DNA from: AP-15 sp963796155
GTDB taxonomy: Bacteria; Pseudomonadota; Alphaproteobacteria; ATCC43930; CGMCC-115725
Direction of reading: 5' to 3'
DNA: 64,000 nt
NCBI GenBank assembly: GCA_963796155.1
Contig: CAWCKT010000029.1
Span: forward strand, 79,162 to 143,161
Shown piece by piece: positions 38,077 through 47,498 of the stretch; position 1 is the stretch's first letter, and each line of letters opens with the position of its first letter. The notes below the pieces were generated by a model. That model had not been told where the DNA came from, ran no database searches, and saw nothing but the letters and a program-made list of their open reading frames with translations. A program made the position numbers and the translations under genes.

Positions 38077-39297
38077 CTAACGCTGTTCGGCGCTGCTCGG
38101 CGCTGATTTGCCGAGCGAGCGCAGGAAGGCACGGAACTTGCGCCAAGGAGAGCTTTCCCAGGCCTGCAATCGGGTCGCGAGGTCGGCTCGGATGCGGTCC
38201 CGATCCGCGATGACCTGCTCCCGCTCGGTCACAGCGGCGTCGAGCTCGGACCGCAACCTTCGAAGAGCAGAGGAACTCTGCTCGATCCAAAATCCGGCGG
38301 CCGCGTGCAGCGACGCTGACGAGCACTCCCACGCGTTCCGTTCGACGTCCCATTCCGCGCATGCACGTGTCAGCTCGGTCCTCAGCGCCGCGATCTCCGC
38401 CTCGGCGGCGTTGGCCCGCGCTGTCGCCTCTGTCAGAGCCTGCGACAAATTCTGCCGTTCGGCGGTAAACCGCCCCGTCTCGTCATCGAGGGCCGCGCGC
38501 AGTTGCACGATCCGGTCGCCGAGACGGCTCGCCTCGGCGGATGCTGCGGCGAGGCTCGATCGCGCCGCATCGCGTTCGCCTTCGAGCCGCAACACCGCCG
38601 CGTCCCTTTCCGCGCCGCGCTCGCGCTCGGATGCCAGCTCCCGGCTCGCTCGGAGGGCCGTTACGCGCAGTTCCGCGAGAGGCGAGTCCAGGGCCCGGCC
38701 GGCAAGCAATGGCATAGTGCCGGGATCGCGGTAGGATTTTTCCCCGTCGAACATCTCGATTGGATGCAGCATCAGGAAGCCGAGATCACGAGGATAACCC
38801 CGCTCCTCCAGGTCTCGATAAGCCGCCTCGATGCCGGGAAAAGTCGCAGTAAACGCCTCGACATTCCAAAGTACTTCGAACCGGCGGAGGCCATCCCCCG
38901 GGGCGAGTTCTCGATCGGCGTTCGCTTCGAGCCAGCAAACCATAGCCTCGGGCTCGAAGGCCGGGTCCATCAGGTAGATCTTCCTATCCCGGATCTCGGG
39001 TTTTGCAGCGACCGGTCTGCCGTCCCGCAGCGCATCGAGCACCTCGTGGAAACCGACCGGATAGGTGAGGTTGAAGAACGCGTCATGGATCCGCAGGCCA
39101 TCCGCCTCGACGATCGTCACCGTGTGCGTCAAGCTGCGCGATGAGCCGAATTCATAGCACCAGGCGCGAAAGCCCTTCTTGGTGACGGCCCGCCATAGCG
39201 CCAAGGCGGTGCCCCGACCGGATGCGCCGGTGGCGACCGGCGTTTCGCGGTAGACCTTGCGGCGAAGCCTGTTGAGGCGCCGTGACGCGTCCTTCAA
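38077..39297 (-). CDS. Hypothetical protein with N-terminal globular domain and long coiled coil
   Basis: Start TTG 39297 has GAGGAA upstream; no better start is seen. The N-terminal 190 residues (GRGTALALWRAVTKKGFRAWCYEFG, SLTHTVTIVEADGLRIHDAFFNLTYP) recall a transglutaminase-like or sugar-metabolism-associated fold, with a Cys, His and Asp in that order, but this is only a guess. About residues 205-380 are a coiled coil rich in Arg/Glu/Ala. The end, SSPWRKFRAFLRSLGK, resembles tails of glycosyltransferase/FkbM-type proteins in surface-polysaccharide loci. No such genes are next to it. Confidence 0.65.
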   Translation of the reverse strand: MKDASRRLNRLRRKVYRETPVATGASGRGTALALWRAVTKKGFRAWCYEFGSSRSLTHTVTIVEADGLRIHDAFFNLTYPVGFHEVLDALRDGRPVAAKPEIRDRKIYLMDPAFEPEAMVCWLEANADRELAPGDGLRRFEVLWNVEAFTATFPGIEAAYRDLEERGYPRDLGFLMLHPIEMFDGEKSYRDPGTMPLLAGRALDSPLAELRVTALRASRELASERERGAERDAAVLRLEGERDAARSSLAAASAEASRLGDRIVQLRAALDDETGRFTAERQNLSQALTEATARANAAEAEIAALRTELTRACAEWDVERNAWECSSASLHAAAGFWIEQSSSALRRLRSELDAAVTEREQVIADRDRIRADLATRLQAWESSPWRKFRAFLRSLGKSAPSSAEQR

Positions 39298-39435
39298 TTC
39301 GAACCGTTCCTCGTTGAGAGATGATACGCTCCCCGGGGGACGCCAAGATAACCGCTCGTCGTCGCCGGCGTCACCAGCAGGTTCCCGGTCACCCGGCGTT
39401 TGATATTCACCGGATCGCCCAGCACTATCATCGGG

Positions 39436-39759
39436 ATGCCATACCTCCGGTCAGGCTCGACCGCCTTCCTTCTCGGTCTCATCTGTTGCTTCGGTTCCGC
39501 CTGCGGCAGTATTCCCCACGACGTCGGCCTCGCGGGGCGTTGTGCGGACATCATGCAACGCGCCTTCCCGAGCGCGACGATCGAGATCGGCAAGAGCGAG
39601 GCCTCGGCAACCGGCCTTACCACGATTATCGCGCGCGTCGAGGGGGTCAGAAGCGATATGCCCCCCGAAGGACCTTTGGCGCACGATTTGGCCGTCGAGT
39701 GCCGCTTCGATGACAACATTCTCACGGGGTTCCGCTGGACGGCGGGGCCGCTGCACTGA
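39436..39759 (+). CDS. Small exported protein of unknown function
   Basis: Protein of 107 residues from ATG 39436. A signal-peptide-like start (MPYLRSGSTAFLLGLICCF then GSACGSIP) could be a lipoprotein site at the second Cys cluster, though the lipobox is poor. The mature part has two further Cys (GRCADIMQ; VECRFDDN) and looks like a small periplasmic beta-rich domain. I do not recognise a family with confidence. Divergent from the coiled-coil gene. Confidence 0.65.
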   Translation: MPYLRSGSTAFLLGLICCFGSACGSIPHDVGLAGRCADIMQRAFPSATIEIGKSEASATGLTTIIARVEGVRSDMPPEGPLAHDLAVECRFDDNILTGFRWTAGPLH

Positions 39760-39870
39760 TCGGCGAAATAAACGTGGGGGATGCGCCCGGGACTGGCGCC
39801 CCAGTGTGCTCTCCTCCATATTCGCGCAACAAGCCGACCGGCAACCGCGCTGCGGAAGAGGGAAAGTGCG

Positions 39871-40662
39871 ATGGACATCGGGCCGGGAGTGGACAGGGCG
39901 AAAAACAAACCGCCTCGGCGGGATTCGCCCGCACCGGCAGCCGACCACCGGCTGGCTGCGCCCTACCCCCAATTCTTCGCCACCTCGCCGGTCGCCTGTC
40001 CCTATGTCCCGGGTCGTGCCGAGCGCAAACTGATCGTCGACCTTGCCGGCAGGGAGGGCGCTGCCTTCTACGACGACCTGTCGCGTGCCGGGTTCCGGCG
40101 CAGCCACCGCTTCGCCTACCGGCCGGCATGCCGCGGCTGCGCCTCGTGCGTACCGGTGCGGATTGCCGTCGAGCGCTTTAGCCATACCCGCTCGACCCGG
40201 CGCGTCCATAACGCGAACCGGGACCTTTGCGGCCGGCTCGTTGCCCCCCGCGCCACGTCGGAACAATTTCGGCTGTTCTCGGCCTATCAGCGCTCGCGTC
40301 ACCGCGACAGCGACATGGCGACGATGCGTTACGGCGATTTCCGGGCGATGGTCGAGGACACTCCGGTGCGGACCGCAATCGCCGAGTTTCGCGCCGATAG
40401 CGGCGTCCTGGTCGCCGGGTCACTGATCGATCTCCTCGATGACGGGGTCTCCGCCGTTTACAGTTTCTACGATCCGCAGCAGACAAAGCGCAGCCTCGGG
40501 ATCTGGAGCGTTCTTTGGCTCGTCGAGGAATGCCGGCGTCGCGGGCAGCCTTTTGTCTATCTCGGCTACTGGATCGCCGAGAGCCCAAAAATGGCCTACA
40601 AGGATCGCTTCCCGGCGCTCGAACGCCTGGACGAGGGCGCTTGGACCCTGTTCACCCCATAA
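39871..40662 (+). CDS. bpt: Aspartate/glutamate leucyltransferase (Bpt-type aminoacyl-tRNA-protein transferase)
   Basis: Adds Leu from tRNA to proteins with N-terminal Asp/Glu, marking them for ClpAP degradation (N-end rule; family knowledge). The protein of 263 residues from ATG 39871 (GAGGGAAA upstream) fits. Family motifs: SPVACPYVPGRAERKL, SHRFAYRPACRGCASCVPVRI with the Cys cluster, SRHRDSDMATM, YSFYDPQQTKRSLGIWSVL, YLGYWIAESPKMAYKDRFP. The stop overlaps the start of the next gene (TAATG). Confidence 0.94.
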   Translation: MDIGPGVDRAKNKPPRRDSPAPAADHRLAAPYPQFFATSPVACPYVPGRAERKLIVDLAGREGAAFYDDLSRAGFRRSHRFAYRPACRGCASCVPVRIAVERFSHTRSTRRVHNANRDLCGRLVAPRATSEQFRLFSAYQRSRHRDSDMATMRYGDFRAMVEDTPVRTAIAEFRADSGVLVAGSLIDLLDDGVSAVYSFYDPQQTKRSLGIWSVLWLVEECRRRGQPFVYLGYWIAESPKMAYKDRFPALERLDEGAWTLFTP

Positions 40663-42023
40663 TGGCGATCGGCGTTATCAACTCGGCGATCTTCGCGGAC
40701 ATGTTCGGCACCCCGGCGATGCGCGGGGTGTTCGGTGACGAGGCGTTCCTTGCGCGGTGCGTCGAAGTCGAGGCCGCTCTCGCCCGCGCCCAGGGTCGTC
40801 TCGGGATCATCCCGGCAGAGGCAGCCGCGGCGATTACGCGTGCGGCAGACGCGCTGGCAGGCGGCCATAAGGCACTCGACCTGGCACGTCTGAAGCGCGA
40901 GACCGAGGTCGTCGGCTATCCGATCCTGCCGCTCGTCCGCCAGCTCTCCGAATGGGCAGGTGACTCCGGACGCTACGTGCATTGGGGGGCGACAACCCAG
41001 GACATCATGGATACGGCCGTCGTGCTGCAGACCCGCGACGGGCTCGCGCTTATCGAAGAGGACCTGACGGCGGTTCGCGGCCATCTCGCCGAACTCGCCC
41101 GCCGCTACCGCGATACGCCGATGGCCGGACGCACCCACCTGCAGCACGCTCTGCCGGTGACGTTCGGCTACAAGGCCGCGGTCTGGCTCTACGCTTTGGA
41201 CCGCCACGCCGACCGGCTGCGCGAGCTGCGCCCGCGCGTGCTGTTGGCCCAATTCGGCGGCGCCGCCGGCACGTTGGCCTCGCTCGGCAATGGCGAAAAG
41301 AGCCTCGAGACCCGCGCCGAGTTCGCACGCGAGCTGGCGCTGGGCGATCCGCCGATCACCTGGCACGTCGTACGCGACGGCATCGCCGAGACCGTGCAGG
41401 TGCTGGCGTTGCTGGTCGGCAGTCTGGGCAAGATCGCCTTCGATGTCATGCTGATGTCGGCGACCGAGTTCGGCGAGGCGGCCGAACCCTTCGTTGCCGG
41501 CCGCGGGTCGAGTTCGACGATGCCGCAGAAGCGCAACCCGATCTCCTGCGAGCTGATCCTGGCGGCGGCGAAGGTGCTGCGCCAGCAAGCGGGATTGGTG
41601 CTCGACGCGGTGGTGACGGATTTCGAGCGTGCGACCGGCCCCTGGCACGTCGAATGGATCGCGTTGCCGGAAGCCTTCGGCTATGCCGCTGGCGCGCTGC
41701 ACCAGGGGCGCTTCATGCTCGGCGGCCTGATCGTCGACGCCGGCCGCATGGCGAAAAACCTGGCGATGACGCATGGGTTGATCGTCGCCGAGGCGGTGAT
41801 GATGGGCTTGGCGCCGCACACCGGCCGCAACGAGGCGCACGACCTCGTCTACGACGCCTGCCGGGTCGCGATCGAGACCGACCGGCCGTTGCTCGACGTG
41901 CTGCTGGAGACACCCGCGGTGGCCGGTTCGCTGGGTGCGGAGAAGCTGCGGGCGCTGACCGACCCCGCCAATTATCTCGGCGCAGCCCCGGCAATGGTCG
42001 ATCGCATGCTCGCCGGACACTGA
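40662..42023 (+). CDS. 3-carboxy-cis,cis-muconate cycloisomerase/adenylosuccinate lyase-like protein (PcaB type)
   Basis: Fumarase/aspartase superfamily lyase of 453 residues. The signature loop GSSSTMPQKRNP is intact, and GRYVHWGATTQDIMDT and GRTHLQHALPVTFGYK match PcaB-like members. Canonical PcaB acts in protocatechuate degradation, but no pca genes are near, so a related lyase is possible. It is not the purine enzyme, whose loop sequence and context differ. It starts inside the bpt stop codon. Confidence 0.87.
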   Translation: MAIGVINSAIFADMFGTPAMRGVFGDEAFLARCVEVEAALARAQGRLGIIPAEAAAAITRAADALAGGHKALDLARLKRETEVVGYPILPLVRQLSEWAGDSGRYVHWGATTQDIMDTAVVLQTRDGLALIEEDLTAVRGHLAELARRYRDTPMAGRTHLQHALPVTFGYKAAVWLYALDRHADRLRELRPRVLLAQFGGAAGTLASLGNGEKSLETRAEFARELALGDPPITWHVVRDGIAETVQVLALLVGSLGKIAFDVMLMSATEFGEAAEPFVAGRGSSSTMPQKRNPISCELILAAAKVLRQQAGLVLDAVVTDFERATGPWHVEWIALPEAFGYAAGALHQGRFMLGGLIVDAGRMAKNLAMTHGLIVAEAVMMGLAPHTGRNEAHDLVYDACRVAIETDRPLLDVLLETPAVAGSLGAEKLRALTDPANYLGAAPAMVDRMLAGH

Positions 42024-42145
42024 AGCACCCCTGCCGCGCGCGTCGGGCTCGTGAGCCCGCGTGGCGCAATTCTTGCTGCACGCGACGCCATGGTTCATTA
42101 CTGCGCCGGGTTTCTCGTATTCCGCCACCCAGGGAGCGACAGCGC

Positions 42146-43426
42146 ATGGACGCCACATCACGCCGCAGATTTCTCCAACTCGCCGGGCTCGGGGCCGCCA
42201 GCGCCGCGATCGGACCGCGATCCGCGTCTGCCGAGACCAAGTCGCTCACCCTCCTGCACGAAAGCTCGTTCATCAAGACTTACGATGAATACTTTCAGAA
42301 GACGCTCGCGCCGGCCTATGAAAGAGAAACCGGCGTCAAGGTCAATTACGAGCTGACGAGCGTCGGCAGCCTGCCGACCCGTATCACTACGATCAGCGAG
42401 ACCGGGTCGGGGGCGGATGTCACGGCGATCTTTTTCCTGCTGCCGTTCCTGTTCGACGAAAAATTGCTCGACGTCAGCGACATCGCCGACGAGATCGGCA
42501 AGAGCCAGGGGGGCTGGTACGACGCGGCCAAGGAAGCGGCAATCGTCAACGGCAAGTGGAAGACCATCCCGTTCAGCAATATCGGCCAGCTGATGAACTG
42601 GCGCACCGACTGGTTTGCCGAGGTCGGCTTCAAGAAATTCCCGGACACCTGGGACGAGCTCTACGAGGCCGGCAAGAAGTTGAAGGCCAACGACCATCCC
42701 TTCGGTTTCGAGCTAGGCCACGGCTTTGGTGACAACCACGGCTGGCTCTACCCGTTGCTGTGGTCCTACGGCGGCGCCGAGATCGAGCCCGACGGCAAGA
42801 CCGTGGCGATCGACTCCGACGAGACTGCGCGCGCCATCGATTTCGCCCGCAAATTCTTTCGCGACACAATGTTCGAGGACGTACTGGGCTGGACCGATCC
42901 GAGCAACAACAAGGCCTGGTACGCCGAGCAGATTTCCTGCACCAACAACGCCGAGAGCATCCTCTGGTTGGCCAAGCGCGACTTCCCCGAGATCGCCAAG
43001 GTCACCGATCAGGCACAGAACCCGATGGGTCCAAAAGGACGCTTCCACATCATGAGCGCGGTGGGCCACGCGATCTTCGATTTCTCACCGCAGAAGGAGG
43101 AAGCGCGCGCCTTTTTGCGCTGGATGATGGATCAGAAGCAGCTGGGCGGGTGGTATGCCTCGGCCGATACGTATTATCAGCCGGTCCTGCACGGCTACGA
43201 CAACGCGCCGATGTGGCAGGTAGAACCGCGCAACATCCCCTATCGGGACTCGCTCGCGAACGCGCATCTGGTCGGCTGGCCGGCGCCGCCGAGCCGGCGC
43301 TCGGCGGAAAGCGTCGCCAAATACGTCGTGGTCGACATGTTTGCCAAGGCCTGCGCCGGCGCCTCGACCAAAGAGGTGATCAAGAACGCCGAGGTCCAGC
43401 TCAAAGAGATCTATCGAGCCGTCTGA
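42146..43426 (+). CDS. ABC transporter substrate-binding protein (family 1, Tat-exported)
   Basis: Periplasmic solute-binding protein of 426 residues. The N-terminus MDATSRRRFLQLAGLGAASA is a twin-arginine signal. The mature part has the family 1 pattern: KSLTLLHESSFIKTYDEYF, WRTDWFAEVGFKKFPDTWDEL, and SYGGAEIEPDGKTVAIDSDE. It likely binds a sugar, polyol or glycerol-phosphate-like ligand. It starts an operon with two permeases (15 bp and 1-bp overlap) but no ATPase. It is not closely similar to the four paralogs at 48-54 kb. Confidence 0.92.
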   Translation: MDATSRRRFLQLAGLGAASAAIGPRSASAETKSLTLLHESSFIKTYDEYFQKTLAPAYERETGVKVNYELTSVGSLPTRITTISETGSGADVTAIFFLLPFLFDEKLLDVSDIADEIGKSQGGWYDAAKEAAIVNGKWKTIPFSNIGQLMNWRTDWFAEVGFKKFPDTWDELYEAGKKLKANDHPFGFELGHGFGDNHGWLYPLLWSYGGAEIEPDGKTVAIDSDETARAIDFARKFFRDTMFEDVLGWTDPSNNKAWYAEQISCTNNAESILWLAKRDFPEIAKVTDQAQNPMGPKGRFHIMSAVGHAIFDFSPQKEEARAFLRWMMDQKQLGGWYASADTYYQPVLHGYDNAPMWQVEPRNIPYRDSLANAHLVGWPAPPSRRSAESVAKYVVVDMFAKACAGASTKEVIKNAEVQLKEIYRAV

Positions 43427-43441
43427 CCCGGAAGGCTGAGG

Positions 43442-44374
43442 GTGTCGATCCGCTCGGAGCCTCTCGCCGCGATCGGGCGGTTTCCGCGCCGGTCCGCTTC
43501 GGTCGGTGCCTGGCTCGACCGGCAGGGCGTGTTCAGCTGGCTGATGATGGCGCCGCCGCTGCTCTTTCTGGCGGCCCTCGTCGGCTATCCACTCTGCTAC
43601 GGCATCCTGTTGAGCCTGCAGGACCGCCCGGTCGCGCATCCCGGCGTTTTCGTCGGGTTGAAGAACTTCGCGACCGACTTCAAGGACGCGATCTTCTGGC
43701 GGGTGACGCTCAACACCTTTGTCTACACCGCCGCTGCCACCTTGCTGAAGATGGTCGGCGGCCTCGCGCTGGCGCTGGCGATGAACCAGCACTTCCCGCT
43801 GAAGAACGTGGTGCGGGCGCTGCTGCTGTTGCCGTTTATCGTCCCGACGGTGCTGAGCACGGTCGCCTGGATGTGGATTCTCGACCCCGCCTTCAGCGTC
43901 CTGAACTGGTTTCTCGTGGCACTCGGCGTGCCGAAGCCCGGCCCCTCCTGGCTCGGCAACCCGGTCCTGGCGATGGGTTCGATCATCGTGATCAATACGT
44001 GGCGCGGCTTGCCTTTCTACGGCATCACCTTGCTCGCCGGGCTACAAACCGTGCCGCCCGAGCTCTATGAGGCGGCAACGATCGACGGCGCCGGCGGTTG
44101 GCAGCGGTTTCGTTACGTCACCTTGCCGCTGCTGCAGCCGATCATCCTGATCGTGACCTTGTTTTCGGTGATCTTCACCTTCGCCGACTTCCAGCTTGTC
44201 TACGTGCTGACGCATGGCGGGCCGCAAAACGCGACCCAGCTCTTTGCGACCTATGCCTTCGACATCGCGATGGGCGCGGGCCAGCTCGGCCTCGGAGCCT
44301 CGGTGGCACTGACGATGCTGCCGGCTCTCGCATTATTGATCGTCGCGCTGACGATCTACCTGCGGAGAGGGTGA
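43442..44374 (+). CDS. Sugar-type ABC transporter permease (MalF/UgpA-like)
   Basis: Inner-membrane permease of 310 residues with GTG start. About six TM segments, the first after a polar N-terminus (WLMMAPPLLFLAALVGYPLCY). The EAA loop LYEAATIDGAGGWQRFRYVTLPLLQPI contacts the ATPase. It is paired with the next permease by a 1-bp overlap and preceded by the solute-binding protein gene. Confidence 0.93.
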   Translation: MSIRSEPLAAIGRFPRRSASVGAWLDRQGVFSWLMMAPPLLFLAALVGYPLCYGILLSLQDRPVAHPGVFVGLKNFATDFKDAIFWRVTLNTFVYTAAATLLKMVGGLALALAMNQHFPLKNVVRALLLLPFIVPTVLSTVAWMWILDPAFSVLNWFLVALGVPKPGPSWLGNPVLAMGSIIVINTWRGLPFYGITLLAGLQTVPPELYEAATIDGAGGWQRFRYVTLPLLQPIILIVTLFSVIFTFADFQLVYVLTHGGPQNATQLFATYAFDIAMGAGQLGLGASVALTMLPALALLIVALTIYLRRG

Positions 44375-45219
44375 TGGTCACCGGCTACGGCCCAGTCGAG
44401 CGGCTGGTGCGGCTGTGGTTGCCGGTCGGCTTCTTCCTCGTACTGGCGCTCTTCCCGTTCTACTGGATGGCGGTGACTTCGGTTAAGCCGAACGCCGAGC
44501 TCTACAATACCCACATGATGCCGCTCTTCGTTCATCATCCGACGCTGAAGCACTATATCGACCTGTTGACCGAGACGAGCTTTCTGACCTGGACCTGGAA
44601 CACGATGGTGGTCGCGGTAGTCTCGACCGCGATCTCGCTGGTTCTCGGCGTTATGCTCGCCTATCCGCTCGCGCGCATGCGCTTCGCCGGCGCCGGTCTG
44701 ATCGCGATGACGGTGGCGGCAGTCTATCTCGTGCCGCAGCCATTGCTGTTCATTCCATTGGCCGACCTGATCAACCGGCTGGATCTCGGCAATACCTTGA
44801 CCTCGGTGATCCTGACCTATCCGACGATGCTGGTGCCGTTTTGCGCCTGGCTGCTGTTGGGCTATTTCAAGACTGTGCCGATGGAGCTCGAGGAAGCCGC
44901 GCGCATTGATGGTGCCAGCCGGCTGCAGACGATGCGGCGGATTTTTCTGCCGTTGTGCACGCCGGGGTTCATTTCCGCCGGGATCTTCGCTTTCACCCTG
45001 TCGCAGAACGAGTTCCTCTATGCGCTGATCTTTCTGACCAAAAGCTCTGTCCGCACCGTGCCGGTCGGCGTCATCGCCGAACTGATCCGCGGCGATGTGT
45101 TCTATTGGGGCCAGCTGATGGCGGGCGCGCTATTGGGCTCGATCCCGGTCGCGCTGATTTACTCGTTCTTTGTCGAACACTACGTCGCCGGCCTGACCTC
45201 CGGCTCAGTGAAGGGGTAG
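44374..45219 (+). CDS. Carbohydrate ABC transporter permease (MalG/UgpE-like)
   Basis: Second permease of the first import locus, 281 residues, six TM segments. The EAA motif is LEEAARIDGASRLQTMRRIFLPLCTPG. Start ATG overlaps the preceding stop by one base. No ATPase gene follows; the next gene is the converging glutaryl-CoA dehydrogenase, so the importer must use an ATPase encoded elsewhere (MsmK/UgpC-type sharing). Confidence 0.93.
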   Translation: MVTGYGPVERLVRLWLPVGFFLVLALFPFYWMAVTSVKPNAELYNTHMMPLFVHHPTLKHYIDLLTETSFLTWTWNTMVVAVVSTAISLVLGVMLAYPLARMRFAGAGLIAMTVAAVYLVPQPLLFIPLADLINRLDLGNTLTSVILTYPTMLVPFCAWLLLGYFKTVPMELEEAARIDGASRLQTMRRIFLPLCTPGFISAGIFAFTLSQNEFLYALIFLTKSSVRTVPVGVIAELIRGDVFYWGQLMAGALLGSIPVALIYSFFVEHYVAGLTSGSVKG

Positions 45220-45239
45220 CCTTTTCCCAATAAGTCGCA

Positions 45240-46454
45240 CTATCCCGCGAACGCGGCGATCCCGGTTTGCGCGCGGCCGAGGATCAGGGCGTGGATGTCG
45301 TGGGTGCCTTCATAGGTGTTGACCGCCTCGAGGTTCATCACGTGACGGATCACGTGGTACTCGTCGGCGATGCCGTTGCCGCCGTGCATGTCGCGCGCGG
45401 CGCGCGCGATGTCGAGCGCCTTGCCGCAGTTGTTGCGCTTCAGGATCGAGACCATCTCGGGGGTATCGCGCCCCTCATCCTTGAGCCGCCCGAGGCGGAG
45501 GCAGGCATGCAGGCCGAGGGTGATCTCGGTCTGCATGTCGACGAGCTTCTTCTGGATCAGCTGGTTGGCGGCCAGCGGTCGGCCGAACTGCCGGCGCTCC
45601 AGCGTATAGTTGCGTGCGGCGTGCCAGCAGAACTCGGCGGCGCCGAGCGTCCCCCAGGCGATCCCGTAGCGCGCGCTGTTGAGGCCTGAGAACGGGCCGC
45701 GCAGCCCGCTGACATGGGACAACAGGTTCTCCTCCGGGACGAACACATCGTCCATGACGATCTCGCCGGTGATCGAGGCGCGCATGCTGAACTTGCCCTC
45801 GATCTTGGGCGCGCTCAGCCCCTTCATTCCCTTTTCGAGGATAAATCCGCGGATCACGCCGTCCTCTGTCTTGGCCCACACCAGAAACACATCGGCGATC
45901 GGCGAATTGGTGATCCACATCTTGGCGCCATTGAGCCGCCAGCCGCCGGGCGCCGCGATTGCCCGCGTCGTCATCCCGCCGGGGTCGGAACCATGGTCGG
46001 GTTCGGTCAGGCCAAAGCAGCCGACCCATTCGCCCGAAGCCAGCTTTGGCAGGTATTTCTGGCGCTGCCCCTCGCTGCCGAACTGATAAATCGGAAACAT
46101 GACGAGGCTCGACTGCACGCTCATCGCCGAGCGATAGCCGCTGTCGACCCGCTCCACTTCGCGCGCGATCAGCCCGTAAGAGACGTAATTCACGCCGGCG
46201 CAGCCATAGCCCTCGATCGTCGCGCCGAGAAACCCGAGCGCCCCCATCTCATTCATGATCTCGCGGTCGAAGCGCTCGCGCCGGTTGGCTTCGAGCACCC
46301 GCGGGAACAGTTTGTCTTGGCAATAGGCGCGCGCGCTGTCGCGCACCATCCGCTCCTCCTCGGTCAGCGCCTCGTCGAGGCGCAAGGGGTCGGTCCACTC
46401 GAAAGCGGTGTTGTCCGGGGCTACGGGCTGGGCGAGGGCTCGGTTGCTGGTCAT
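45240..46454 (-). CDS. gcdH: Acyl-CoA dehydrogenase, glutaryl-CoA dehydrogenase type
   Basis: FAD flavoprotein that converts glutaryl-CoA to crotonyl-CoA and CO2 in lysine/aromatic catabolism. ATG 46454 (MTSNRALAQPVAPDNTAFEW) gives 404 residues. Family marks: TIEGYGCAGVNYVSYGLIAREVERVDSGYRS, CFGLTEPDHGSDPGGMTT, RYGIAWGTLGAAEFCWH, and catalytic Glu in TYEGTHDIHALILGRAQTG. The DSGYRS and DHGSDP motifs favour GcdH over other acyl-CoA dehydrogenases. It lies between two ABC import loci. Confidence 0.92.
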   Translation of the reverse strand: MTSNRALAQPVAPDNTAFEWTDPLRLDEALTEEERMVRDSARAYCQDKLFPRVLEANRRERFDREIMNEMGALGFLGATIEGYGCAGVNYVSYGLIAREVERVDSGYRSAMSVQSSLVMFPIYQFGSEGQRQKYLPKLASGEWVGCFGLTEPDHGSDPGGMTTRAIAAPGGWRLNGAKMWITNSPIADVFLVWAKTEDGVIRGFILEKGMKGLSAPKIEGKFSMRASITGEIVMDDVFVPEENLLSHVSGLRGPFSGLNSARYGIAWGTLGAAEFCWHAARNYTLERRQFGRPLAANQLIQKKLVDMQTEITLGLHACLRLGRLKDEGRDTPEMVSILKRNNCGKALDIARAARDMHGGNGIADEYHVIRHVMNLEAVNTYEGTHDIHALILGRAQTGIAAFAG

Positions 46455-46583
46455 CGGGGCTCTCAAGCAAAGGCGTGTATCGATCACGCCTTATATGCGC
46501 TCGGCTCCGTTAAGGAAGCAATTCAACCGGCGGGACGGGTGCCATACCTCCCGCCCGGCCAGGTCACGTTACTTTTCGCGCGG

Positions 46584-47498
46584 CTAGCCTTTGACGCCGC
46601 CCATCGTCAGCCCGGCGGTCATGCGACGGCGGACACAGTAGTAGATCGTGATCGGCAAGATGGCGTAGACGATCGCCGTCGCCATCATCAGGTTCCACGG
46701 CGCCTCGTCGCTGTTGAGAAACTGCGCGAGCGCCACCGGCACGGTCATGCTGCGCTTGTCCGACAAGAGGAGGAACTGGTAGAGATACTCGTTCCAGGCG
46801 AGCAGCAGCGCGTAGGTGCCGATCGCGACCAATGCCGGCGCCATCAGCGGCAGATAGATCCGGAAATAGATCTGGATCGGCGAAGCGCCGTCGATCCGCG
46901 CCGACTCGTCGAGTTCGAGGGGGATGCCCCTGCCGTATTGCGAGAAGATGAAGATCGCGTAGGGTGTCGCGAACGTCACCATGGCGGCGATGACCGACCA
47001 GAGGTTGTTCGCCAGCCCATAGCTCTGCATGATCCGGTAGAACGGGATCGCCAGGAACGACTGCGGGATGACATAGGTCAAGAGCGCCGCATTGCTGACC
47101 AGCCAGCCGTTGCGGACGCGCATCCGGGTGATTGAGAAGCTGGCCAACGAGCCGATCAGCAAAGTGAAGAACGTCACCGCCGCGCCGACATAGAGGCTGT
47201 TACCGAACTGGTGCCAGAAGTATTCGAGATACCAGTACCCCTGGGTAAAAACGGTCCAGAAACCTTCGAGCGTGGGGTTTCGCGGATAGACCGCGTCGGT
47301 GAATACGTCGCCGTGCGGCTGGAGCGAGACCATGATGATGTTGTAGATTGGCGTGATCGTCCAGACGAGGAGCACCGCGCTGAGCACCACCGTCCCGGCA
47401 TGCACCAGCCAGCGGCGGCGGCGCGCGATGCGCCGCATCCGCTCTCCAGGGCGAGCCGATGCCGAGGGCAGCCTGGTGTCGACGGTTATCGTGCTCAC
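46584..47498 (-). CDS. Carbohydrate ABC transporter permease (MalG-like), second locus
   Basis: Permease of 304 residues, six TM segments after a polar N-terminus (GERMRRIARRRRWLVHAG). EAA motif LDESARIDGASPIQIYFRIYLPLMAP. Overlaps the preceding permease by 4 bp. It ends the transcription unit that begins with the solute-binding-protein array. No ATPase gene follows it. Confidence 0.92.
   Translation of the reverse strand: MSTITVDTRLPSASARPGERMRRIARRRRWLVHAGTVVLSAVLLVWTITPIYNIIMVSLQPHGDVFTDAVYPRNPTLEGFWTVFTQGYWYLEYFWHQFGNSLYVGAAVTFFTLLIGSLASFSITRMRVRNGWLVSNAALLTYVIPQSFLAIPFYRIMQSYGLANNLWSVIAAMVTFATPYAIFIFSQYGRGIPLELDESARIDGASPIQIYFRIYLPLMAPALVAIGTYALLLAWNEYLYQFLLLSDKRSMTVPVALAQFLNSDEAPWNLMMATAIVYAILPITIYYCVRRRMTAGLTMGGVKG

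Noticed and set aside
40596..42161. Open frame antisense to the PcaB-like gene (521 codons)
   Set aside because: The plus strand carries an unmistakable fumarase-superfamily signature; the minus frame is biased by G+C only.
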